Assembly (NCBI GenBank): GCA_963693635.1
Contig: CAVOBC010000027.1
Span: 1 to 22,131, forward strand
Length of the DNA stretch: 22,131 bases
Reading direction: 5' to 3'
Source: CAVOBC01 sp963693635
GTDB taxonomy: Bacteria; Pseudomonadota; Gammaproteobacteria; Pseudomonadales; Azotimanducaceae
In this document: positions 1 to 8,516 of the stretch, piece by piece
How positions within the stretch are numbered: the stretch's first letter is position 1
How the letters are laid out: each line of letters opens with the position of its first letter
Notes under the pieces: model-generated
What the model saw: only the letters and a program-made list of their open reading frames with translations
Database searches by the model: none
What the model was told of the DNA's origin: nothing
Translations under genes and position numbers: made by a program

Positions 1-941
1 ACGCCGGCGCTGGCCAGTTGCTCCATTGCCTCGAACTTGGTCCGCGCGCGCGTCCACTCAGCCACGATCTCGTAAAGGACATCGGCGTGGGCGACCCGGT
101 CCTGCGGCGCGGCAAAGCGCTCATCGACGGTCAGATCCGGGCGGTCTATCGCCGTGCAGAAGACATCCCATTGCCCGCCCGTGATCGGCATCACGTAAAT
201 CCAGTCGTTGGGTCCGAATGGAGTGCACGGGTATAGCTCGATTGGCGGCAGACCCGCACCGTTGCCGTTGCGCCCGGCCGCTTTGGTACCCCAGGCCGAC
301 GCCGTCGCGATTCGCGTACGCATAAAATAGGTCATGGCCTCCTGCATCGATATCTCGATGGATTGCCCTTCGCCGGTGCGCTCGCGCTGTATGAACGCCG
401 CGAGTATCGCCATGCCGAGTTGCACCCCGGTCCCGGAGTCGCCGGTTGTCGGCCCGGGCAGCAGCGGACGACCGTCGGCTTCCCCGGTGACTGAAAAGGA
501 GCCGGCGGCTGCTTGAGCAACCATGTCAAAGCTCTTGTAACCGGCCTTCGGACCATAGGTGCCAAAGCCCTTGAGTTGGGCGTAGATCAGCGTGGGATGC
601 ACGGCCTTCAGCGCTTCGTAGCCGATGTTCAGCCGGTCGACGACGCCGGGACCATAGTTCTCGACGAAAACATCGAAGCCGGGCAGCATTTTCAGAAAGA
701 GATCGCGACCTTCGTCGCTGCGCAGATTAAGAGCGACGCTGCGCTTGTTCGCGTTCCAGTTGCAGAAATATGCCGAATAACCGCCGTCCTTACCGAGACC
801 AACGTTGCGGCCCGGATCGCCGTTCTCGGGCGGTTCGATCTTGACGATCTCGGCCCCCAGCCAGGCAAGCGCCTGGGTGCAGGAGGTTCCCGCTTCGTAC
901 TGCGTCATATCGAGTACACGCATTCCATCCAGTGCTGCCAT
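1..941 (-). CDS. Family III CoA-transferase (CaiB/BaiF type), 3' end outside window
   Basis: The protein probably moves coenzyme A from a donor thioester to a carboxylic acid, in the cytoplasm. It reads open from ATG at 939-941 to the window edge, about 313 codons, where the family usually has about 380-400; the missing part is the C-terminal end. The N-terminus MAALDGMRVLDMTQ and the segment GAEIVKIEPPENGDPGR (29-45) are the classic nucleotide-binding start of the fold. FVENYGPGVVDRL (92-104), LKGFGTYGP (123-131) and RERTGEGQSIEISMQEA follow in the usual order. GPTTGDSGTG (163-172) carries the expected catalytic aspartate, D168, which forms the acyl anhydride in formyl-CoA transferase. The next gene upstream on the same strand is a decayed helicase, so this gene may be transcribed on its own. 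The acid substrate cannot be told from sequence. Family assignment is firm. Confidence 0.93.
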   Translation of the reverse strand, partial: MAALDGMRVLDMTQYEAGTSCTQALAWLGAEIVKIEPPENGDPGRNVGLGKDGGYSAYFCNWNANKRSVALNLRSDEGRDLFLKMLPGFDVFVENYGPGVVDRLNIGYEALKAVHPTLIYAQLKGFGTYGPKAGYKSFDMVAQAAAGSFSVTGEADGRPLLPGPTTGDSGTGVQLGMAILAAFIQRERTGEGQSIEISMQEAMTYFMRTRIATASAWGTKAAGRNGNGAGLPPIELYPCTPFGPNDWIYVMPITGGQWDVFCTAIDRPDLTVDERFAAPQDRVAHADVLYEIVAEWTRARTKFEAMEQLASAG

Positions 942-1100
942 GGGTTCTCCGGGGTGTGGTGTCCGTGAATGGCGCGAACGCCGACGTTGCTGATTTGACG
1001 TCACCGTCGCCTGATCGGGGGCGTCAGTCAACTGTTGGCCCTTTGGTGTTGCGCCTGTTCGGCTAAGGGGACTCGCTGACTGGGTTGCAAGACGCAAGGA

Positions 1101-2343
1101 TCACGCTACGGCCGCCGCGAATTCCACATAGAGGTCGCCGGGGATCGCGTGCTTGAGCTTCCAGGTGATCTGCATCGGCCGACTGGATTTATGGCGCACG
1201 TAGGTTGCAGGGCCCAGAAACCAGAAGCCCCGATCCCGCGTGCTCTTCCGGCAGAAGAGGAAAACGTGACTGCCGCGTTCCGCATGGTTGATGTAGCGTT
1301 TCCCGGTTGGACTCACGCTGGGGGTTGTCGACTGACTTTCCCAATGGATCAGGGTTGGGCTGATGGCGTAGTCACGGTATGCGGTGGTCGAAGTAAAACT
1401 GCTTGAGTTCTTATCGAAGGTGAATACGAACGCATCGACTTGCGGTTCCGGCAGCCATTTGACCCCCTCGCGCCATTGATCGACCCGAGCGCGTGAGTCT
1501 TCCTTGTTGCCGAGTGCCGTAAGAATTTCGTCGCGCCCATAGCGGGCATGAACGCGTAACGGGACGTCCGGAGATGCGCAGATTCCACTCAAGTCCGTTG
1601 ACTTGCGCGGAATGAGTCAGATTGGAAGAACCGACAAAGCCGGTTGAATAACCTGAGTCTCGATGGAATAGCCACGCCTTGGCGTGCAGGCGAGTCATGC
1701 TGAGGTCATATGAGATTCGAACGTCGGCCCCGAGTGACTGGAGTTCCTCAAGCGCGGACTTTTCGGTTGATCCGGTGTAGATCGTAGTAAGGATGCGGAG
1801 GGGTTGCTCAGCCGTCGCTCGCGAACAGAATTGGCCAAGAGCGTCCAGGAAGGGCCGGATGCCGCTGCGCCTGACAAAGGCCATGATGATGCTAATTCGA
1901 TCCGCCGAATCGATCTCGCTCAGCAACTGCGCACCGACCCGTGGCTCTCCTGGTGCATTCGTGAGTAGCGTCGTCTCTAGGAGTGGAACGTGGGGGCGAC
2001 TGATTGAGCGTGGCTGCCCTGCAGCGTTTAGCGGTTTGATTGCCGTGAGGATCTCGCCAGGTGCAACGAGTTGGTCTCCGTTGACGTTGGTGACGCCGAC
2101 GGTCTGGCCGATGACATTGAGGATGTCGCGCGTCAGGTTGAGAGCAGTAGTCACCCGCTCCCTGTCGACAATACCTGCCAGGGATCGGATGAGGACTTCG
2201 CTGACATGCAGCGGGACACGATCGCTGACGATGCCAGGTCCGATTCTGGACTGATCGACTCGTTCGGCGATGTGCCTCACGAGTTCTGCGACGCTCTCCG
2301 ATATTAGGGCTTCGTAGAGGCCATCGACCGGGTTTTCTGGCAT
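1101..2343 (-). pseudogene. Remnant of PLD-nuclease/helicase with DUF3427: helicase core deleted
   Basis: Full-length members of this family have an N-terminal phospholipase-D-like nuclease domain, a DEAD/ResIII helicase, a helicase C-domain and a C-terminal DUF3427 domain, about 1000 residues in all. Here ATG at 2341-2343, with an AGGGA ribosome site (2351-2355), opens a good N-terminal part starting MPENPVDGLYEALI. It reaches the PLD signature RLHAKAWLFHRDSG and GSSNLTHSA, then GLEWNLRIS near 1570. There the frame runs into non-homologous residues. In the next frame (1592-1101), recognisable DUF3427 sequence begins abruptly: VPLRVHARYGRDEIL, then FHW-type LIHWESQST, SPTGKRYINHAERG, FLGPATYV and SSRPMQITWKL. 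About 550-600 codons, including all helicase motifs, are missing and the join is out of frame. The two halves are otherwise well preserved, so the deletion is probably recent. A sequencing error could explain the frameshift but not the missing core. Confidence 0.8.
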
Positions 2344-2604
2344 GGATGTTTCCCTGAATGGACAGCGGAGGGGGTGTCTCACGTATCTTCGCCCGAGGTT
2401 CAACATCATTCTGCCAGGCTTGTCGGCCCTGGTGCCAGTCCGCAAGCGATCGCGTCTGATGATCAGGTGAAGGAGTGTTCTTCCTCACGGCTATCCCGCA
2501 TGATTCGTCGCCAGAGTCACCCCGACTTCAATAATCTACTGTCTTGCTGCACTACTGAAGCGCCCTTGAACCCCTTGCAAACGACCCGAGAAGAACACGC
2601 GTCG
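2344..2604. other. Divergent intergenic region between two gene remnants
   Basis: This 261-bp stretch separates the minus-strand helicase remnant from the plus-strand dioxygenase fragment. A plus-strand frame is open from 2374, but its first ~75 codons are rich in Ser, His and Gln and resemble no family I know, so I do not count them as coding. The ribosome site for the helicase remnant lies at 2351-2355 (minus strand). No convincing promoter, terminator or repeat was seen. Confidence 0.4.
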
Positions 2605-2739
2605 GCTGCGTTGTCGCAACCTACGCTCGCTGCGGTCTGTCGAGCGATCGAGACCGATGGCTACGCGGTCGTGGGCGGCCTGATCTCACCGGCATCACTC
2701 CGGGCGCGCAAAGCACTGGCGCGGACTCCTGGTTCGTGA
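2605..2739 (+). pseudogene. N-terminal fragment of a phytanoyl-CoA dioxygenase-like protein
   Basis: Residues LAAVCRAIETDGYAVVGG followed by LISPASL match the usual opening of PhyH-family Fe(II)/2-oxoglutarate oxygenases: helix, then DGYxVVxGLLS. The frame stops 15 codons later at TGA 2737-2739. The jelly-roll core with the HxD...H iron site is absent both in this frame and in the sequence that follows. The true start is unclear because the frame is open back to 2374 without convincing codon choice. I infer a truncated gene, lost together with the neighbouring helicase core in a locally unstable stretch. The match is short, so the family call is moderate; the absence of an intact oxygenase is clear. 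Confidence 0.5.
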
Positions 2740-2740
2740 C

Positions 2741-3010
2741 ATGGAGCCGGCAGACCAGGATCGATGCGACGCCGATCCGATGTTGCGCATGCTCGACAGC
2801 GGCGAACTGGGGGATGGCCGATTGGTTTTCCACGAAAGTGCGAAGTCTGCATTCAATGTGTCATCTGGCGGCAACGTGAACCGGAACGTACGATTCGTCG
2901 ATGATCTGCAAACGGTGAATCACTTTGTCGAGGCGCATGCGGTCGGCGGCGCGAAGGTGTTGATGGGCGGGCCAATTGAGCCTGACCCGCAGAAAAGCGC
3001 GCCATCGTGA
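2741..3010 (+). CDS. Small hypothetical protein, 89 aa, coupled to MFS gene
   Basis: I do not recognise this frame. It starts at ATG 2741, encodes an acidic protein without membrane segment or signal peptide, and ends at TGA 3008-3010. It shows HESAKSAFNVSSGGN in the middle and HFVEAHAVGGAKVLMGGP near the end. Its last four bases overlap the GTG start of the transporter (GTGA), which is typical of translational coupling and supports real translation. Codon use resembles that of neighbouring genes. In the same frame the reading continues upstream of the ATG (LLVRD precedes it), so this may be the tail of a larger gene whose front was lost in the same event that truncated the dioxygenase fragment. 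Confidence 0.4.
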   Translation: MEPADQDRCDADPMLRMLDSGELGDGRLVFHESAKSAFNVSSGGNVNRNVRFVDDLQTVNHFVEAHAVGGAKVLMGGPIEPDPQKSAPS

Positions 3011-4395
3011 GGGCGGGTGGCAACGGACGACTGGTACGAGCATTCCTGACCGGCCGCGATGGCAAACCGCTCTTTGCGTCACGAGCGGTCTTGCTCAATT
3101 TTGCGCTGTTGGTCATGTGCGCCCAGTTTGCTTTCTCTGTGCTCGCGATGAGAGGCGCATTTCTGCCGCAGATGCTCGAACTTTGGCAGATCTCGAAGAC
3201 CCAGTTCGGGTTGCTGATGTCGATCTACGGCGTCGTCCATAATGTGCTTTACGTGGCGCTCGCCTGGGCGCAGGACCGCTTCTCGCCGCGCGTGTTGATC
3301 TCCGCCAATCTTGTGCTTGGCGGCGTGACCACGTTCTTTCTGGGAACGACGAGTGACTTTGCGACGCTGTGCTTTCTGTTCGTGATGCTCGCGGTCTGGT
3401 GCGAGGGCGCGTTCTGGCCGGCGGTACTTGCGTCTGTCCGCAAGTCGACCCCAGATAGCAATCAGGGCAAGATCTTCGGGCTGCTGGAAGGTGGCCGCGG
3501 CTCGATTGAGCTATTGCAGAACGCGGGGACTGTCGCACTCTACGCTGCGCTCGGTTACAGCCTGATGGGCCTTGAAATCGCCTTCATGGTCAACGCGGTC
3601 ATCATGATTTTTCTTGGCGTCGCCGCCTGGTTCAGATTGCCCGCAGACACGCTGCTCAAATCCGGTCCTGACTCCAAAAAAGCTAACCGGGAAGTCAGGG
3701 CGGGAATGTTTGCTACCCTGTCATTGCCCGAGGTTTGGCTGGCCGGGGTGACGGGATTCACGGTGTACCTTGCCTACACGACGATGCCGTTCTTCCTTAC
3801 ATTTCTGAACGAGGTCTACGCCCTCCCCGCGCTCGCGATTACGATTTTTGGTATCGCTTCGACCTCAGGCGGGCGTATCTCGATTGCCCTGCCTGCAGGT
3901 TTCATCGCAGACAGATTCTTCGGCGGCCCCAGCGGCGGCATGCGCTTTGGACTCTGTGTTGTTGCTGTGCTGTGTGGAGCGATGGTGCTCATGCCGGGTG
4001 ACGCAGCTTACTACCCGTTTGCGATGTTGCTGTTGATCGGGCTCGCGTTCGCCTTCTTTTTCATGCGTGCGCTGTATTTCGCCCCGTTTGGCGAGATGGG
4101 TTTGCCCCCGCGATTCTCGGGCTCTGTGATCGCGGTGGCGTCATTTGTCATCTATCTGCCGTCCTCGTTTGCGTACGTCATGTGGGGCAGTATTCTCGAC
4201 GCGAAGCCGGGGGCTCAGGGTTACAACCTGATGTTCGGGGTGCTGGTTGCAGTCGCCGTCGCCGGTGCGATCGTCGCAACGGTGCTCAAACGCCGGATCG
4301 ACGGCGGCGCGTCAGATCGGATCGCTGCGCGTATGCAGGCGTTGGACGCGACACTCGAATTGGCAGGCGAAGAGCGCACGATGACGCCGCCTTAG
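3007..4395 (+). CDS. Major facilitator superfamily transporter
   Basis: A 462-residue, very hydrophobic protein of the inner membrane with about twelve helices, the first near residues 28-48 (VLLNFALLVMCAQFAFSV). The cytoplasmic loop after helix 2 reads AQDRFSPRVLI, a form of the MFS motif A (GxxxDRxGRR). A charged central loop with KSGPDSKKANREVRAG (near 218-233) separates the two six-helix halves, and a second ADRFFGG motif follows in the C-half. MFS proteins carry small solutes by symport, antiport or uniport; the layout resembles the sugar/organic anion group, but the substrate cannot be inferred. The GTG start overlaps the preceding 89-aa frame by four bases and has only a weak purine tract before it, so the start is uncertain by a few codons. 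The stop lies 20 bp from the convergent phosphatase gene, with no clear terminator between them. Confidence 0.85.
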   Translation: MRAGGNGRLVRAFLTGRDGKPLFASRAVLLNFALLVMCAQFAFSVLAMRGAFLPQMLELWQISKTQFGLLMSIYGVVHNVLYVALAWAQDRFSPRVLISANLVLGGVTTFFLGTTSDFATLCFLFVMLAVWCEGAFWPAVLASVRKSTPDSNQGKIFGLLEGGRGSIELLQNAGTVALYAALGYSLMGLEIAFMVNAVIMIFLGVAAWFRLPADTLLKSGPDSKKANREVRAGMFATLSLPEVWLAGVTGFTVYLAYTTMPFFLTFLNEVYALPALAITIFGIASTSGGRISIALPAGFIADRFFGGPSGGMRFGLCVVAVLCGAMVLMPGDAAYYPFAMLLLIGLAFAFFFMRALYFAPFGEMGLPPRFSGSVIAVASFVIYLPSSFAYVMWGSILDAKPGAQGYNLMFGVLVAVAVAGAIVATVLKRRIDGGASDRIAARMQALDATLELAGEERTMTPP

Positions 4396-4415
4396 GGCAA
4401 ATTGCGCGCTCCCGA

Positions 4416-5501
4416 TCAGAATTCCACCGTACTCGCCCGCACAGTTCGTCCCGCCTCATCACGAATCTGCAGGATCGCCCGCGATGCCTGCCAGTCGATT
4501 TCGATGATGCCGAAATTGGTGTCGTAGAAAGGATCGCCGACGCGGTTCGGACCCGGTTCGGCGGTGATCTCGTCGACGCTCACCAAGGCCGTGAGGGGCC
4601 GGTTGAGCGATGACGCTGTCACTTCCCACAAGGGTACATCGAGACGAGCGTCATCCAGGCGGTACATTGCCGATGAGTGGCGATCGCCCGAGATCAAAAT
4701 GACGCCCTTCGTGTCGATTTCGCCGAGCAATGCGAGAAAGCGCTCTCGCTCCTTCGGCATGGTGCGCCACGCCTCCCAGTTGTGCCCGTCTGCGATCAAC
4801 TGAATCGACGTTGCGATGATGCGCACGTCCGCAGGTTCTGCGAGCGCCGACGCGAGCCAGTTCCACTGGGCGTCGCCAAGCATGGATTGTTTGGGATCGT
4901 CCGTCGGCAGGTACCGGCCGCCAGCAGCCGGCGCTTCAGTTGGTCGATAAAGCGGGGTGCGGAAAAACCGTGTATCCAGCAGGATGAACTGCACGCGCTC
5001 GCCCCTGGGGCCCACCGTCCGTTTGAAATAGACGCCGTCCCGGCTCTGGCGCGGGTCGTCATCGGCGACCGCCCACACGTGCTGAAAGAGCGCCTGAGAC
5101 GTCATCTTGTGCAGCCAGTCCCCGCCCGCATCGTTCAGGCCGAAATCGTGATCGTCCCAGGTCGCCAGGACCGGCACGCGTCGCCGCAGTGCTCGAAACG
5201 GTTTGGATTTCGCGAGGTCTGCATAGGCTGATCGCAAACTCGCCAGGCCTGGATCATCGCGCTCGTCTGCGGCATAAACATTGTCGCCGATAAACAGGAA
5301 CACATCCGGCTGCGCTTTCTGGATGGTCGAATAGATGTGATCGGGTGAACTGCCATTGAAGCAGGAGCCGAAGGCAATGACGTCGACGCGCTCGTCCGAG
5401 AGGCTGAGTGATGGCATTGGCCGGGCAGGTGCGAAGTCATCGCCAGTCGCGCATAGCGCGAGCATGCCTGTGATAAGTAACAACATTGCGCGGATCAGCA
5501 T
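4416..5501 (-). CDS. Exported PhoD-like metallophosphatase
   Basis: A 361-residue secreted or periplasmic phosphoesterase of the alkaline phosphatase D-like group. I choose ATG at 5501 over the in-frame GTG at 5516, because GGGGACCGAGG precedes the ATG and the protein then opens with a clean Sec signal peptide (MLIRAMLLLITGMLALCATG). Metal-binding motifs appear in the usual order: AFGSC (43-47), GDNVY (72-76), TWDDHDFGLND (114-124) and GDRH (272-275). The overall length fits the shorter PhoD-like proteins, which lack the N-terminal fibronectin-like domain of Bacillus PhoD. Family members hydrolyse phosphodiesters or phosphomonoesters with Ca/Fe; the substrate here is unknown. It is the last gene of the minus-strand run, 73 bp after the CoA-transferase, and may be co-transcribed. 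The cysteine in the signal peptide is not in a proper lipobox. Confidence 0.88.
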   Translation of the reverse strand: MLIRAMLLLITGMLALCATGDDFAPARPMPSLSLSDERVDVIAFGSCFNGSSPDHIYSTIQKAQPDVFLFIGDNVYAADERDDPGLASLRSAYADLAKSKPFRALRRRVPVLATWDDHDFGLNDAGGDWLHKMTSQALFQHVWAVADDDPRQSRDGVYFKRTVGPRGERVQFILLDTRFFRTPLYRPTEAPAAGGRYLPTDDPKQSMLGDAQWNWLASALAEPADVRIIATSIQLIADGHNWEAWRTMPKERERFLALLGEIDTKGVILISGDRHSSAMYRLDDARLDVPLWEVTASSLNRPLTALVSVDEITAEPGPNRVGDPFYDTNFGIIEIDWQASRAILQIRDEAGRTVRASTVEF

Positions 5502-5574
5502 GGCCTCGGTCCCCACTCGTGAGTCGCTAAGGACTCGTCTGCATCGTTAGAAAGTTCAATGGCACCTGGCAGGT

Positions 5575-6777
5575 TCAGTCAGCGTCTGGGACGGCGCCCG
5601 CTGCCATTGTGCCAGCCTCGATCAGTTGCTCAACTTCAGCGCTTGAGAAGCCAGCCTCACTCAATATTGCCTTGCCATGCTCACCGAGCCTGGGCGCGAG
5701 CGGGCGCAGGTTGACCGGTGTATCCATGAACTGGGCTGCCGGTCGTGGCTGACGCACGCGGCCGAGACCAGGATGGTCGTATTCATAGATCAGTTCGTTA
5801 ACCTTGACCTGTTCCTGGGCGATCGCTTCAGGCCGGCTGAGGATGGGGGCGCACGGCACCTCGTTGGCATCCAGACGCTCAAGCCACTCGGCACTCGTCT
5901 TCGTGAGCAGCACCTCGGCCGTCAACTCGAGGCGCACGGCGCTGTTGCGAAATCGATCGGCCGTGTTTTTGAATCGCGGATCCTCCGCCAGTTCTGGACG
6001 GTCCAGCGCCTTGCACATGCCGCGCCACTCCTTGTTCGACATGGCGCCTGCCGTGATATAGCCGTCGGTGGTTTGATAGACAAGATCACGGCTCCTCTGA
6101 CCGCGCGGGACTCGTTTGGCTTCATCACCGACCGTCGTCAGTCCGACGAGGCCCTCTGGCCAGAGGTACGAAATCATCACGTCGAGCATGGCGACCTTGA
6201 TGTGCTGCCCGCGTCCCGTGCGTTCACGCGCGAGCAGGCCGGCGGTGATCGCCTGCGCTGCCGTCAGGCCCGTCGTTTTGTCCGGAATGACCGTGCGGAC
6301 CATCCGCGGGCGGTCCTCGGCGTCGGCCGCCTGCAGATCCGCGAGTCCCGAGAGCGCCTGAATAACCGGGTCGTACACGCGCTTGTGGGCGTATGGGCCC
6401 TTCTCCCCGAAGCCGCTGATCGACACGAACAGGATTCGGGGATTGAGCGTGCAGATGACATCGGCACCCAGACCCATGCCTTCGATGGCGCCCGGGCGGA
6501 AGTTCTGCACAAACACGTCCGCCGTGCTGGCCAGTCGTTTGACGACTTCGACCCCCGCCTCGGTATGAAGATCGAGCGCAATCGATTTCTTGCCGTGATT
6601 GGCAGCGAGAAATCCGGCGGTTAGGCCGCCGCCACCCATGGAGCGCACCATCTCGCCGCCGAGCGGTTCGACCTTGATGACCTCTGCGCCCTGATCCGAG
6701 AGCAGGGACGTCGCGATGGGCCCGGACAGTACGCGGGACAGATCCAGCACGCGAAAGCCAGTGAGGGGACCGCTCAT
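5575..6777 (-). CDS. Family III CoA-transferase (CaiB/BaiF type)
   Basis: A complete 400-residue cytoplasmic enzyme of the formyl-CoA/carnitine CoA-transferase family. It opens MSGPLTGFRVLDLSRVLSGP, followed by GAEVIKVEPLGGE (30-42), HGKKSIALDL (61-70) and FVQNFRPGAIEGMG (89-102). The segment TVIPDKTTGLTAAQA holds the probable catalytic aspartate, D166, at the place of Asp169 in formyl-CoA transferase. RERTGRGQHI follows as usual. A good ribosome site (GGGGAG) lies five bases before the ATG. It is 140 bp downstream of the EmrB-like exporter and 73 bp upstream of the phosphatase, all on one strand. It is only moderately similar by eye to the CoA-transferase at the left edge, so the two probably serve different acids. 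Likely role: activating a carboxylic acid for beta-oxidation, as inferred from the degradation genes nearby. Confidence 0.93.
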   Translation of the reverse strand: MSGPLTGFRVLDLSRVLSGPIATSLLSDQGAEVIKVEPLGGEMVRSMGGGGLTAGFLAANHGKKSIALDLHTEAGVEVVKRLASTADVFVQNFRPGAIEGMGLGADVICTLNPRILFVSISGFGEKGPYAHKRVYDPVIQALSGLADLQAADAEDRPRMVRTVIPDKTTGLTAAQAITAGLLARERTGRGQHIKVAMLDVMISYLWPEGLVGLTTVGDEAKRVPRGQRSRDLVYQTTDGYITAGAMSNKEWRGMCKALDRPELAEDPRFKNTADRFRNSAVRLELTAEVLLTKTSAEWLERLDANEVPCAPILSRPEAIAQEQVKVNELIYEYDHPGLGRVRQPRPAAQFMDTPVNLRPLAPRLGEHGKAILSEAGFSSAEVEQLIEAGTMAAGAVPDAD

Positions 6778-6917
6778 TGCGACTCCCCGGTCAGGTGGCC
6801 CGCATGGACATCGATGGCAATCTCAAACATCCTGGCGCAACTCCGTATAGATGGCGGACGGGAATCCTACGGTGAATGCCGCATGGGGTCGAGGCGACTG
6901 GCAGTGACCTCTGCGCT

Positions 6918-8516
6918 TTACCGCGATGTTTCCGATACCAGGCGACCGCCCGGTGCAGAACCGGAGAACCAGGCTGGCACGACCGTCACGAGCGTGATGA
7001 GCGTGATCAGCCAGAATGCGTCGCGATAGGCCAACATCGTGCTGAGCGTACTCACCGATTGCATCACGAATCCGAATGACATCTCGAAGCTCTGATAGCC
7101 AATCTGGCCGAGTTGAGCGAGTTGTTCCTGAGCAAGACGCAGTTGCTCCATGGTGCTGTGGTTCGCCCAGTTCTGCGTCGCGCTGACGTGGTCGAGGTGG
7201 ACCGCCTCCCGCCGGGTCACAAACATCACCATCAAGTTGACCCCGAAGGCGCCGCCGAGTTGTCGCATGAAGTTGACGCAAGCCGAACCGTGGGGCATCA
7301 GGTGCAGTGGCAGCGCGTTCATGCAGACGGCATTCAGGCTGGGGAACAGACACGCCATGCCGATCCTGCCGAGCACATACCAGCCGACCAGTTGTGATAT
7401 CGGTGTCATCGCATCTGCATAAGCCATGGGGATGTTCGATGCGGCGAATATCAGCAGTCCCGTTACGATCATGCGCCGCGGCGTCGCGATGTCAGACAGG
7501 TATCCGCAGATGGGGAACAGTACAGCCATGACCAGACCCGCCGGTGCCATGATCAGGCCACTGTCGGTCGGGATGAGACGAGACACGTACTGCGTGTAGA
7601 GCGGAAACACGTAGGTGGATGAGTACAGGACACCGCCGAAGATGAACGTGACGGTCGCGGCCGCCGTGAAGCGAACGTTCGTGAAGAGCCGCAGATCCAG
7701 CAGGGGATCAGGGCTTCGCAGTTCCCACAGCACCCAGCCGACGAAGGCTAGGCCCCCGACGACCAGCCAGACCGCCGCGTCAGGGTCGTAGACCCCCTCC
7801 CGCTGCAGTCGCGTGAGACCAATCAGAAACGCAATGATGTAGGTCGCCGCCAGCGCAAGGCCCTCCCAATCGAAGGTCGGACGCTCGGTCTGCGCCTCGC
7901 GTCCGGGAAAAAACACAAACGCGAGCAAGATGGCGGGCAGTACCGCAGGGATGGGTGCAATGAACACCCAACGCCATGACAGATTGTCAACCAGAAAGCC
8001 GCCCAGGGTCGGGCCAAGCGCGGGTGCCAGGATCGTGCCGACGCCCATCAGGCCCATCGCGAGACCACGGCTGCGCACCGGGAACACCTGGGCGATCAGG
8101 AGCATGGAGATCGGCTGCACCACGCCCGCCGCCGCACCCTGCACGGCACGGGTGAGAAGCAGCATTTCGGTATTTTGCGCGACGGCGCCCGCAAACGAGC
8201 TGATCACAAAGATGCTGAGACCCAGGCTGAAAGTACCGGCAATGCCCAGCACGCGGATCAGCCACGTATTCATCAGCATGGTAATCGTGCCGGCAGCGAG
8301 GAATGCCGTGGCGAGCCACTGGGCCTCGTCCGGTGACATGCCGAGGCTACCCATCATGTCGGGGATCGCGACGTTGATCACGGTTGCAGACAGCAACGTG
8401 GCAAACGAACCGAGCATGGCGATGCAGGTGACCCACCAGCGATAGCTGCCGCCGAACTGTTCGTACTTTGCGAGGACCGCCGGGCTAGCCTCGATACCCT
8501 CCGGAATCGTGCTCAC
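6918..8516 (-). CDS. EmrB/QacA-type (DHA2) drug:proton antiporter
   Basis: A 532-residue inner-membrane exporter with the size and spread of hydrophobic segments of the 14-helix DHA2 family. Helix 1 contains ATVINVAIPDMMGSLG (44-59), the DHA2 motif D1. RAVQGAAAG (123-131) is motif B with the proton-coupling arginine. GLMGVGTILAPALGPTLGG (155-173) is the antiporter motif C, followed by SWRWVFIAPIP. A long loop with LDHVSATQNW lies before the last helix, as in EmrB. The gene starts at GTG and overlaps the stop of the HlyD-like gene by four bases (GTGA), so the two are translationally coupled and form one pump. Together with an outer-membrane channel, absent here, such pumps move hydrophobic acids, uncouplers or drugs across both membranes. 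Its substrate may relate to the hydrophobic compounds handled by nearby enzymes, but that is inference. Confidence 0.93.
   Translation of the reverse strand: MSTIPEGIEASPAVLAKYEQFGGSYRWWVTCIAMLGSFATLLSATVINVAIPDMMGSLGMSPDEAQWLATAFLAAGTITMLMNTWLIRVLGIAGTFSLGLSIFVISSFAGAVAQNTEMLLLTRAVQGAAAGVVQPISMLLIAQVFPVRSRGLAMGLMGVGTILAPALGPTLGGFLVDNLSWRWVFIAPIPAVLPAILLAFVFFPGREAQTERPTFDWEGLALAATYIIAFLIGLTRLQREGVYDPDAAVWLVVGGLAFVGWVLWELRSPDPLLDLRLFTNVRFTAAATVTFIFGGVLYSSTYVFPLYTQYVSRLIPTDSGLIMAPAGLVMAVLFPICGYLSDIATPRRMIVTGLLIFAASNIPMAYADAMTPISQLVGWYVLGRIGMACLFPSLNAVCMNALPLHLMPHGSACVNFMRQLGGAFGVNLMVMFVTRREAVHLDHVSATQNWANHSTMEQLRLAQEQLAQLGQIGYQSFEMSFGFVMQSVSTLSTMLAYRDAFWLITLITLVTVVPAWFSGSAPGGRLVSETSR

Noticed and set aside
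1565..1592. Programmed ribosomal frameshift joining the PLD and DUF3427 parts
   Set aside because: No slippery heptamer was seen and, more importantly, the entire helicase core is missing, which frameshifting cannot restore.
2374..2604. Coding sequence for an N-terminal extension of the dioxygenase fragment
   Set aside because: Composition (Ser/His/Gln-rich) and lack of any family similarity suggest a chance open frame in the divergent region.
5677..6624. 315-codon plus-strand frame opposite the CoA-transferase
   Set aside because: Long antisense frames are expected in GC-rich genes; the minus-strand frame carries all family motifs and the catalytic Asp.
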